Of a stretch of DNA of 64,000 nucleotides, positions 18,373 through 26,124 are shown one piece after another. A program made the translations under genes and the position numbers. Each line of letters begins with the position of its first letter. The stretch's first letter is position 1. The stretch comes from Trinickia caryophylli (GTDB lineage Bacteria > Pseudomonadota > Gammaproteobacteria > Burkholderiales > Burkholderiaceae): the NCBI RefSeq assembly GCF_034424545.1, contig NZ_CP139970.1, forward strand, positions 3,162,001-3,226,000, read 5' to 3'. The notes beneath the pieces were generated by a model. It was not told where the DNA came from. It ran no database searches and saw nothing but the letters and a program-made list of their open reading frames with translations.

Positions 18373-19437
18373 ATGAATGCTCCTTTACCGTTGCCTGTCG
18401 TCGAGCCGCTCGACGCGTCGCTGCGCGACACGCTGACCCACATCATCGATACGAAGACGAAGCCGCAAGGCAGTCTCGGCACGCTCGAAACGCTGGCTCG
18501 CCAGATCGGCATGATCCAGCGCTCGACACGGCCCTCGATCGATCGACCCGCGATGATCGTCTTCGCCGCCGATCATGGCATCGCGCACGAAGGCGTCAGC
18601 CCGTATCCGCAGGCCGTGACCGCGCAGATGGTGGCGAATTTTCTGGCTGGCGGCGCGGCTATCAACGCATTCAGCCGTGTGGCCGGGCTTACGCTCGAAA
18701 TCGTCAACGCGGGCGTGGCAATGCCGCTCGGCACGCTCGCCGGCCTCGTCGACATCCCGGTCGGCCCCGGCACGCGCAGCTTTGCGCGCGAGTGCGCGAT
18801 GACGCGCGACGAAGCCCACCTCGCGCTGGCGGCGGGCGCCGCGCGCGTGCGGCACCATGCGGCACTCGGTACCAACGTGATCGGCTTCGGCGAGATGGGG
18901 ATCGGCAACACGTCGTCGGCCGCCTGCCTGATGAGCCGGCTGCTCGGGGTGCCGATCGACGAATGCGTGGGGCGTGGCACGGGCCTCGACAACGCCGGGC
19001 TCGCGCGCAAGCGCAACGTGCTTGTTTCCGCGCTCGCGCGGCATGCATCCGCGACTGAGCCGCTCGATGTGCTCGCTGCCTTCGGCGGGTTCGAGATCGC
19101 CATGATGGTGGGCGCCTATCTTGCGGCGGCACAGATGAAGATGACGATACTCGTCGACGGGTTCATCGCGACGGCCGCGCTTGTCGTGGCCGATGCGCTG
19201 GCGCCCGCCGTGCGCGATTACTGCATCTTCGCGCATCTGTCCAACGAAGCGGGGCACCGGCGCATGCTCGATTACTTCGGCGCGAAGCCGCTGCTCGCGC
19301 TGGACCTGCGGCTCGGCGAAGGGACCGGTGCGGCGCTCGCTTTGCCGGTGCTGCGCGCAGCCGTCGCATTCCTCAACGACATGGCGAGCTTCGAGTCGGC
19401 CGGCGTGGCGGGCCGCGAATCGCTCGAGACGCGGTGA
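18373..19437 (+). CDS. cobT: Nicotinate-nucleotide-dimethylbenzimidazole phosphoribosyltransferase
   Basis: A 354-residue CobT, which makes alpha-ribazole phosphate, the lower-ligand nucleotide of cobalamin. The start of the family fold is seen in KTKPQGSLGTLE. The active-site region is GFGEMGIGNTSSAACL. The catalytic glutamate lies in the C-terminal LRLGEGTGAALALPVL. Its TGA overlaps the GTG start of cobS. It belongs to the riboswitch-headed operon, although an 88-bp gap with a hairpin separates it from btuD. Confidence 0.95.
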   Translation: MNAPLPLPVVEPLDASLRDTLTHIIDTKTKPQGSLGTLETLARQIGMIQRSTRPSIDRPAMIVFAADHGIAHEGVSPYPQAVTAQMVANFLAGGAAINAFSRVAGLTLEIVNAGVAMPLGTLAGLVDIPVGPGTRSFARECAMTRDEAHLALAAGAARVRHHAALGTNVIGFGEMGIGNTSSAACLMSRLLGVPIDECVGRGTGLDNAGLARKRNVLVSALARHASATEPLDVLAAFGGFEIAMMVGAYLAAAQMKMTILVDGFIATAALVVADALAPAVRDYCIFAHLSNEAGHRRMLDYFGAKPLLALDLRLGEGTGAALALPVLRAAVAFLNDMASFESAGVAGRESLETR

Positions 19438-20237
19438 GCGAGGGCGACGGCCGGCGCCCCGCGGCGGGCTCCGCAACGCTCGAGACGCGCGGCGAGCTAC
19501 GCTACTTCTTCGCGGCGCTTGCCTATTTCACGCGCGTGCCGGTGCCGCGCGGCGTTGGATTGGATGCGAGCGATCTCGGCGGCGCCATCCGGTATTTCTC
19601 GCTCGTCGGCGCACTCGTGGGTGCGCTCGGTGCCATCGTCTTTCTGGCGGCGCTGCGTGTCTTTCCCGTGCCCGTGGCCGTGCTGCTCTCGATGGTGGCC
19701 ACGCTCGCCGTGACGGGCGCCTTTCACGAAGACGGTCTGGCCGATAGCTGCGACGCGTTCGGCGGCGGCGCCACGCGTGACGATGTGCTCCGCATCATGC
19801 GCGATTCGCGCATCGGGGCGTTCGGCGCGATCGGGCTCGTGATGGCGCTCGTGCTCAAATGGCAGACGCTCGCCGCGTTGCCGCCGATTGCCGCCGCGTG
19901 GCTCATGGTCGCGGCACATGCGGCGAGCCGCGCGCTCGCGGCCAGCTACCTCGTCACGCTCGACTATGCGCGCGCCGAGGGCAAGGCGCAGCCCGTCGCC
20001 CAGCGCCTGTCCGTCAGCGCCTACTGCCTCGTTACCGTACTGGGTTTCCCGTGGCTGCTGTGGCCCGTCTGGCGGGGCGGCCTCCTCGCGCTCGGCGTGA
20101 CGCTGGTGCTGCGCGCCGCGCTCGCGCGGTACTTCGTGCGGCGTATCGGCGGCTACACGGGCGATTGCCTGGGCCTGGCGCAGCAGATCTTCGAGATCGT
20201 CATCTACCTCGTGTTACTTGGATGGATCTCGTTCTGA
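19434..20237 (+). CDS. cobS: Adenosylcobinamide-GDP ribazoletransferase (cobalamin synthase)
   Basis: A 267-residue membrane enzyme that joins adenosylcobinamide-GDP to alpha-ribazole (phosphate), the last step of cobalamin assembly. Family motifs are AYFTRVPVP near residue 28, the acidic GAFHEDGLADSCDAFGGG, and RDSRIGAFGAIGL. Several membrane segments follow. Translation starts at GTG within the cobT stop (GTGA). The end overlaps cobC by 16 bp. Confidence 0.94.
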   Translation: MSEGDGRRPAAGSATLETRGELRYFFAALAYFTRVPVPRGVGLDASDLGGAIRYFSLVGALVGALGAIVFLAALRVFPVPVAVLLSMVATLAVTGAFHEDGLADSCDAFGGGATRDDVLRIMRDSRIGAFGAIGLVMALVLKWQTLAALPPIAAAWLMVAAHAASRALAASYLVTLDYARAEGKAQPVAQRLSVSAYCLVTVLGFPWLLWPVWRGGLLALGVTLVLRAALARYFVRRIGGYTGDCLGLAQQIFEIVIYLVLLGWISF

Positions 20238-20809
20238 TTCGTCATCCGCCGCCCGCCGTCGAAGAGGGCGTTTGCTATGGCTGCACCGATCTGCCGCTGG
20301 CCGGAGCGCCCGATGCGGCGGCCGATGCGTTCGTTGCGCGGCTCGCCTTGCTCGGGGCGCCGAGTCCGCAAACGCTGTTGACGAGCCCTCTCGTGCGTTG
20401 CGCTGGCGTCGCGGCCGAACTGGGCAAGCGGCTCGGCCTGCTGCCGGGCACCGATGCCCGTCTTCGCGAAATCGACTTCGGGGCTTGGGAGGGCCGGCGA
20501 TGGGGCGACATCGATCGCGCGGCGCTCGATGCGTGGGCCGCCGATCTTCATCATGCGCGCGCGCACGGTGGCGAGAGTGTGGCCCAATGCTCGGCTCGTG
20601 TGGCCGAATGGTTCGAGGCATGTCGCGCGTTGGCCGCCGGCAGCGCGTGGGTGCTCACGCACGCGGGCGTGATGCGCATCGTCGCAGCGCGGGCGCTGAG
20701 CCTGCCGCTCGAACAGACGCTGAGCTGGCCGGTCGGGATGGGCGGCATCGTCTGGCTGCGAGGTGGGCGTGACGAAATGCGCTGGCAACTGGTGCGGTGG
20801 AACGCCTGA
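20222..20809 (+). CDS. cobC: Alpha-ribazole phosphatase (histidine phosphatase family)
   Basis: A 195-residue phosphoglycerate-mutase-like phosphatase, starting MDLVLIRHPPPAVEEG. The catalytic histidine is in IRHPPP (the form seen in many CobC proteins instead of RHGE), followed by CYGCTDLPL. The second arginine stretch is SPLVRC, the acidic residue is in LREIDFGAWEG, and the second catalytic histidine is in VLTHAGVMR. It is expected to dephosphorylate alpha-ribazole 5'-phosphate. It overlaps cobS by 16 bp and is the last gene of the plus-strand B12 operon. Confidence 0.87.
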   Translation: MDLVLIRHPPPAVEEGVCYGCTDLPLAGAPDAAADAFVARLALLGAPSPQTLLTSPLVRCAGVAAELGKRLGLLPGTDARLREIDFGAWEGRRWGDIDRAALDAWAADLHHARAHGGESVAQCSARVAEWFEACRALAAGSAWVLTHAGVMRIVAARALSLPLEQTLSWPVGMGGIVWLRGGRDEMRWQLVRWNA

Positions 20810-20811
20810 AA

Positions 20812-20831
20812 AGGCGGTCGCCAGGCCGCCT
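20812..20831 (-). terminator. Probable terminator of cobU-btuF
   Basis: On the minus strand a 6-bp stem AGGCGG / CCGCCT with an 8-nt loop is followed by TTTT. It begins 15 nt after the btuF stop. The 37-bp convergent gap may serve both operons. Confidence 0.5.
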
Positions 20832-20846
20832 CGTGCCGGCACGCCG

Positions 20847-21788
20847 TCAGGAAGCGGGGCGAGGCCCGCTGTCACGCAAAGCCGGCCGGCGCGAGCGCGC
20901 GCGCTCCAGATCGCGGCACAGTTCGTCGATGCCGTCGGCGAGCCGGGGGCCAGGCCGATTGATGAGGTCGCCGTCGATCGAGAAGAGGTTGCCCCGCTCG
21001 ACAGCCGTGAGGCGCGGCCAGGCACGCCACATGGCGAGATCGGGCAGCGGCGCATCGGCCGCGGGTGCGGTGGCGCCCGCATGCGCGGTCACGATCGCTT
21101 CGGGATCGGCCGCGACCACCGCTTCCACCGAAACGGTCGGCACGCGCGGCGCAAGCCCGGCGAACACGTTGCGGCCGCCGCACAGTGCGATGGCGTCGCT
21201 CACGACGTGCGAGCCGTTCAACGTCATCAGCGGCCGGTCCCACACCTGATAGAACACACTGACCGGCGCCGCGGCCGCGTAGCGGGTACGCAGCGCAGCG
21301 ATGCGTTCGCGAAAACGCGCGGCCGCCTCGTGCGCCGTCGCTTCGGTTCCAAGCAGCGTGCCGAGCCGCTCGAGGTCGGTCGCCACATCGCCCACCTTGC
21401 GCGGCTCGCTGTGGAATACGGCGATGCCGAGCGTGCGCAAACGGTCGACTTGCCGCCCGTCGTTGCCATGGCGCCATACGACGATCAGATCGGGCTTCAG
21501 GGCGACGATCCGTTCGAGATCGAGCGCCGTGTTGCTGCCCACGCGGGGCAACGCCTTGGCCTCTGGCGGATAGTCGCTGTAGGACACCGCGCCGACGAGC
21601 GTCGCGCCGCCGCCGGCCGCGTAGACGAGCTCGGTTCCGTGCGGCGCGAGCGAGACCACGCGCCGGGCGGGCGCGGGGAGCGTGACCGTATCGCCCGCAT
21701 CGTCGACGACACTGACGGCGGCCTGCGCGGCGGAGGTTGTCGCGAGCGCGGCCAGCGCGGTCGCGGCGAGGGCTGCGCGCAGCGTCAC
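20847..21788 (-). CDS. btuF: Cobalamin-binding periplasmic protein
   Basis: A 313-residue periplasmic binding protein of the BtuF/FhuD class. It has a signal peptide ending TTSAAQA-AVSVVDD. The first lobe begins RVVSLAPHGTELVYAAGGG and contains SYSDYPPEAKALPRVG, typical of BtuF. A long helix links the lobes (about residues 145-175). It delivers B12 to BtuCD, encoded convergently. It follows cobU with a 4-bp overlap and so probably belongs to a separate transcript not directly behind the riboswitch. Confidence 0.9.
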   Translation of the reverse strand: MTLRAALAATALAALATTSAAQAAVSVVDDAGDTVTLPAPARRVVSLAPHGTELVYAAGGGATLVGAVSYSDYPPEAKALPRVGSNTALDLERIVALKPDLIVVWRHGNDGRQVDRLRTLGIAVFHSEPRKVGDVATDLERLGTLLGTEATAHEAAARFRERIAALRTRYAAAAPVSVFYQVWDRPLMTLNGSHVVSDAIALCGGRNVFAGLAPRVPTVSVEAVVAADPEAIVTAHAGATAPAADAPLPDLAMWRAWPRLTAVERGNLFSIDGDLINRPGPRLADGIDELCRDLERARSRRPALRDSGPRPAS

Positions 21789-22384
21789 GGGCGTGGCCCG
21801 GACGTTTTCACGGGCATCGGGAGCCCCGCGACCATCAGCGTGACCTCGCGCGCCGCGGCCGCCACGCGCTGGTTCAGGCGGCCCAGTTCGTCGACGTAGC
21901 GGCGCGTGAGCGAACCGAGCGGGACCACGCCGAGGCCGATTTCATTGCTGACCACGATGATGCGGCCGCGCGCCGCCGACAGGGCGGTGACGAAGGCATC
22001 GAGATGCGCCGTGGCCCGGGCGTCGTCGCCGTCGGATGCGTCATTGCCCTCGGCGGCGGCGCCGACCGGGCACAGCAACTGAGCCAGCCAGAGCGTGAGG
22101 CAATCGACGAGGACGCAACCGTCGCGGCTGTCGGCCCGGGCGAGCGCCTGCGGGAGATCGGCGGCCGCCTCCACGAGACCCCAGTGCGCGGGCCGTCGTG
22201 CGCGATGGTGGGCGATGCGCGCGGCGAACTCGCCGTCAGCGGCGTCCGGCTGGGCCGTGGCGATGTAGGTTACGGGGCGCTCGCTCGCGGCGGCGAGCTG
22301 CTCGGCATAGGCGCTCTTGCCCGAGCGCGCGCCGCCCAGGACAAAGAGAAGATCGGGGCGATCGGGGAAGTCGGATGCGGTCAT
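21785..22384 (-). CDS. cobU: Adenosylcobinamide kinase / guanylyltransferase
   Basis: A 199-residue bifunctional CobU/CobP. It phosphorylates adenosylcobinamide and adds GMP, preparing the substrate of CobS. The P-loop is LGGARSGKSAYAEQLA near residue 15. The guanylylation histidine region is RIAHHRARRP. VDCLTLWLAQLL and VVSNEIGLGVVP follow. The ATG at 22384 is chosen by homology; it lies only 7 nt after a TACAAT box, so the mRNA may be leaderless. It overlaps btuF by 4 bp. Confidence 0.93.
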   Translation of the reverse strand: MTASDFPDRPDLLFVLGGARSGKSAYAEQLAAASERPVTYIATAQPDAADGEFAARIAHHRARRPAHWGLVEAAADLPQALARADSRDGCVLVDCLTLWLAQLLCPVGAAAEGNDASDGDDARATAHLDAFVTALSAARGRIIVVSNEIGLGVVPLGSLTRRYVDELGRLNQRVAAAAREVTLMVAGLPMPVKTSGPRP

Positions 22385-22390
22385 CGGGCG

Positions 22391-22396
22391 ATTGTA
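22391..22396 (-). promoter_or_regulatory. Candidate -10 box of cobU, very close to its ATG
   Basis: TACAAT ends 6 nt before the cobU ATG. If used, transcription would start at or next to the A of the ATG. TACAAT differs from the consensus at one position. Confidence 0.45.
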
Positions 22397-22521
22397 CCGG
22401 CCTGCCGACGCGCGAGGGCTTCGGCGGCGGGCCATTTGCCGATATGATCGACAGCGCGATGCGCATCTGAGCGACGCGGGCAAACCGGCCGCACCAAGCG
22501 GCCTTCTACTCGGGAGTGTTC

Positions 22522-23145
22522 ATGACGGTAATCGTAGTGGCGAACCCCAAGGGCGGGGTCGGCAAAAGCACGCTGTCGACCAATCTGGCGGGCTCGTTTG
22601 CGGCGAGCGGCGAGTGGGTGGCGCTCGCCGACCTCGATCGGCAGCAATCGGCTCATGCGTGGCTGGCGCTGAGGCCGCAGGGGCTGCCGGTGATCGAAAC
22701 GTGGCAATTGGATCCGGAGGCGCCGGCGAAACCGCCGAGAGGCCTCGAGCGGGCGGTCATCGACACCCCGGCCGGTCTGCACGGCACGCGGCTCGCTGTC
22801 GCGCTCGAGCTGGCCGACAAGGTCATCGTTCCGCTGCAGCCGTCCATGTTCGACATTCTGGCCACGCAGCATTTCCTCGAGCGGCTGGCCAAGGAGAAGG
22901 CCGTACGCAAGGGAGCGATCGAAGTTGGCGTGGTGGGGATGCGGGTCGACGCGCGCACGCGCTCGGCCGATCAGTTGCACCGGTTCGTCGAGAGCCTCGA
23001 ACTGCCGGTGCTCGGTTACTTGCGCGATACGCAAAACTACGTGCAGCTGGCCGCGCACGGCCTCACGCTCTGGGATGTGGCGAAAAGTCGCGTCGAGAAG
23101 GACCTCGAACAGTGGGAGCCCATCGTCGAGTGGGCATCGCGCTGA
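22522..23145 (+). CDS. Orphan ParA-family ATPase
   Basis: A 207-residue single-domain ParA/MinD-type ATPase without an N-terminal DNA-binding domain. The deviant Walker A is NPKGGVGKSTLSTNLA. Then come LADLDRQQSAHAWL and IDTPAGL (Walker A' and B), with VPLQPSMFDI following. There is no ParB gene beside it. Such small ParA proteins position plasmids, chemoreceptor arrays or other cargo on the nucleoid; the cargo here is unknown. A GTG two codons upstream is possible, but the ATG has better spacing from the GGGA site. TATGAT at 22443-22448 is a plausible -10 box. A 13-bp tandem repeat lies 42 bp after the stop. Confidence 0.85.
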   Translation: MTVIVVANPKGGVGKSTLSTNLAGSFAASGEWVALADLDRQQSAHAWLALRPQGLPVIETWQLDPEAPAKPPRGLERAVIDTPAGLHGTRLAVALELADKVIVPLQPSMFDILATQHFLERLAKEKAVRKGAIEVGVVGMRVDARTRSADQLHRFVESLELPVLGYLRDTQNYVQLAAHGLTLWDVAKSRVEKDLEQWEPIVEWASR

Positions 23146-23187
23146 GCGGGCCGGCTGGTCGAGCCGGAGCGGCCGGTTCTGGGTGTG

Positions 23188-23252
23188 CGCTGCGGGTACC
23201 CGCTGTGGGTACCTGCTGTGGGTACCTGCTGCAGGCACCCGCTCTAGGTGCC
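23188..23252. repeat. 13-bp tandem repeat, five units
   Basis: Five contiguous 13-bp units, consensus TGCTGTGGGTACC. Units 1-3 end in the palindrome GGTACC, and units 4-5 are diverged (TGCTGCAGGCACC, CGCTCTAGGTGCC). The array lies between parA and panD, which converge. It resembles iteron or centromere arrays in spacing but could be simple slippage. No other copy was noticed in the window. Confidence 0.8.
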
Positions 23253-23255
23253 TGC
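23231..23255. terminator. Strong hairpin in the parA / panD convergent gap
   Basis: GCAGGCACC and GGTGCCTGC form a perfect 9-bp stem with a 7-nt loop, inside the end of the tandem repeat. There is no T-tract, so as a terminator it would be weak or need Rho. It may just reflect repeat divergence. Confidence 0.4.
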
Positions 23256-23306
23256 GGTCGACTTGAGCCGGATTTCCCGAAACTCGAACCCGGTGGGGGA
23301 GGGGTG

Positions 23307-23693
23307 TCAGGTCCAGTGCTGAAGCGGGACGTGTCCTCGGCTGCCTTTGATCTTGTTGTGTTCGTCGACGAAGACGAGCTTCGGTTCCCACCCGGCCTTG
23401 AGCTCGGCCTCGTCCACGGCCGCGAACGCCGCGATGATGACGAGGTCGCCGAGCTGCGCGCGCCGTGCGGCCGAGCCGTTCAGCGAGATCATCCCGCTGC
23501 CGCGCTCGCCGCGGATCGCGTAGGTCGTGAACCGCTCGCCGTTGTTGATGTTCCAGATGTCGATGCGCTCGTTTTCGACGATATCCGCCGCTTCGAGCAG
23601 ATCTTCGTCGATTGCGCAGGAGCCTTCGTAATGAAGTTCGCAGTGCGTGACGACGGCGCGGTGAATCTTCGATTTCAGCATGTGGCGCTGCAT
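23307..23693 (-). CDS. panD: Aspartate 1-decarboxylase
   Basis: A 128-residue pyruvoyl enzyme that makes beta-alanine from aspartate for pantothenate. It starts [17 protein letters not shown], and the self-cleavage site is Gly24-Ser25 in [10 protein letters not shown], where Ser25 becomes the pyruvoyl group. [16 protein letters not shown] is the conserved later part. The open frame runs far upstream, but only this segment is PanD. It lies 35 bp after panC and is the last gene of the DUF3460-scpA-panC-panD run. Confidence 0.96.
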   Translation of the reverse strand: MQRHMLKSKIHRAVVTHCELHYEGSCAIDEDLLEAADIVENERIDIWNINNGERFTTYAIRGERGSGMISLNGSAARRAQLGDLVIIAAFAAVDEAELKAGWEPKLVFVDEHNKIKGSRGHVPLQHWT

Positions 23694-23728
23694 GATCGTT
23701 TCCTCAGATGTTTGCCGCGAGGCAGACG

Positions 23729-24676
<948 letters not shown>

Positions 24677-25552
24677 TCATGCCGGCAGGTAGGCGAGCCG
24701 CACGTAGATCGGCGCAAACGGTTCGGCTTGCGTGATCTCGATCAGCGATTCGCGCGAGAGTTCGAGCATCGCGATGAAGTTGACGACCACGACCGGAACG
24801 CCGCGCGACACGTCGAACAGATCCGAGAATTCGACGAAGCGCGCACTTTGCAGCCGGCGCAGGATCAGGCTCATGTGCTCGCGCACCGAGAGTTCCTCGC
24901 GCGAGATCTTGTGATGCTGCACGAGCTTCGCCCGCTTGAGCACGTCCGCCCAGGCCGCCCGGAGATCGTCTGTTGCGACGTCCGGAAAGCGCGGCGCGAT
25001 GCTCTGCTCGATATAGACCTCGGCGCGCAGGAAGTCGCGTCCGAGCTGGGGCAACTGGTCGAGCCGTTGAGCCGCGAGCTTCATGCGCTCGTATTCGAGC
25101 AGCCGTCGCACGAGCTCGGCGCGCGGGTCCTCGGCGTCTTCGCCCGTGTCGGCCTTCTTGACCGGCAGCAGCATGCGCGATTTGATCTCGATCAGCATCG
25201 CCGCCATCAGCAGATACTCGGAGGCGAGTTCGAGATTCGTGTGGCGCAGCTGTTCGACATAGCCGAGATACTGCGCGGTGACATCCGCCATCGGGATGTC
25301 AAGCACGTTGAAGTTCTGCTTGCGGATCAGGTACAGCAACAGGTCCAGCGGGCCTTCGAACGTTTCGAGAAAGACCTCGAGCGCATCCGGCGGGATATAG
25401 AGGTCTTGCGGCAGCTTGAAGAGCGGCTCGCCGTAAAGGCGAGCGAACGCGACGCCGTCGACCGTGTCGGGCGTCGAGTCGGTCGCGGGCGTGGTCAGCT
25501 CGTTCGGCGGCCCGCCCGGCTTCGAGCGGCCGACCTCGTCGGCGGCATTCAC
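24677..25552 (-). CDS. scpA: Segregation and condensation protein A
   Basis: A 291-residue ScpA, the kleisin of the SMC-ScpAB condensin. The N-terminal SMC-head-binding region contains FEGPLDLLLYLIRKQNFNVL. LRHTNLELASEYLLMAAMLI follows. The C-terminal winged helix lies in the last 80 residues (SRGVPVVVVNFIAMLELSRE). The GTG at 25552 (VNAADEVGR) was chosen because it sits just after the DUF3460 stop; no ATG is available there and the ribosome site is weak, so the start is uncertain. An ATG at 25624 would overlap the DUF3460 gene. Confidence 0.9.
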   Translation of the reverse strand: MNAADEVGRSKPGGPPNELTTPATDSTPDTVDGVAFARLYGEPLFKLPQDLYIPPDALEVFLETFEGPLDLLLYLIRKQNFNVLDIPMADVTAQYLGYVEQLRHTNLELASEYLLMAAMLIEIKSRMLLPVKKADTGEDAEDPRAELVRRLLEYERMKLAAQRLDQLPQLGRDFLRAEVYIEQSIAPRFPDVATDDLRAAWADVLKRAKLVQHHKISREELSVREHMSLILRRLQSARFVEFSDLFDVSRGVPVVVVNFIAMLELSRESLIEITQAEPFAPIYVRLAYLPA

Positions 25553-25562
25553 GCTCGGCGGC

Positions 25563-25748
25563 TCAGAAGTTCTGGTAGTAGACGTAAGGTGTCTGCTTGA
25601 CGCGCGCAGCCTGCTGGCGCGCACGTTCTTCGAGATCGATCGGCGCCTTGTCCCACAGCAGGGCGCGGCCGCGCCGCTGTTCTTCCTCGAGCGCGGGCTG
25701 CTGCTGCTTCAGTTGATTGAGAAACTGCGTGATGTCCGATTGATACAT
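25563..25748 (-). CDS. DUF3460 family small protein
   Basis: A 61-residue protein, MYQSDITQFLNQLKQQ to KQTPYVYYQNF, matching the DUF3460 family known from Burkholderiales. It is highly charged and mostly helical, with no signal peptide or membrane segment. Family members sit directly before scpA, here 10 bp upstream of its likely start, so a shared transcript is certain enough. Function is unknown. A TAGAAT -10-like box lies at 25808-25813 on the same strand. Confidence 0.85.
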   Translation of the reverse strand: MYQSDITQFLNQLKQQQPALEEEQRRGRALLWDKAPIDLEERARQQAARVKQTPYVYYQNF

Positions 25749-26124
25749 GGCTCGACGATCGTAGAAAATAGGGACAGGCAGGTGCGCGGCACCTCCTCCA
25801 AAGCGGGATTCTAGCGCATGCGCGAATACGCGGAACATCGCGGGCCGCCCAGGCGTCCAAGGCGGGCGTGCGGTGGGGCATGTGCATTCCCGCCAGGCGC
25901 GGCTTCGCCGAGGTGCGGCTTCTCCGGCGTGCGGCTTCGCCGGCGTGCGGCTTCGCCAGCACGTAGCCGGGACGGCCGCTTGTCGGCCCCGCGCCCCGCG
26001 CCTGTGGTCAAATGCCATACGCGCCAACATACGCGCCAATACCGGGCAGCCGCCGGCATTGGCGCGCGGCGCATGCTCGTTCAACGTTGCCGGGAGGTCC
26101 CGTTTGCGGGGAGCAGTGATCGAT
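25749..26124. other. 376-bp divergent gap between the DUF3460 gene and tamA
   Basis: The left side holds the presumed DUF3460 promoter (TAGAAT at 25808-25813) and a small hairpin AGGTGC-GCG-GCACCT (25780-25794) in its leader. The centre carries the G+C-rich repeats described separately. The right side leads into tamA. Open frames crossing this gap are low complexity and I do not regard them as genes. Confidence 0.5.
25896..25957. repeat. 16-bp G+C-rich tandem repeat
   Basis: GGCGTGCGGCTTCGCC occurs twice in perfect tandem (25926-25941, 25942-25957), preceded by two degenerate copies. Each unit holds its own small dyad (GGC / GCC). No function is evident. Confidence 0.7.

Noticed and set aside
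23188..23252. Possible CRISPR array
   Set aside because: The units are 13 bp and contiguous, with no spacers and no cas genes.
25749..26124. Coding extension of tamA through the repeat region
   Set aside because: The frame is open, but the sequence is low complexity and the signal peptide begins at or near 26125.
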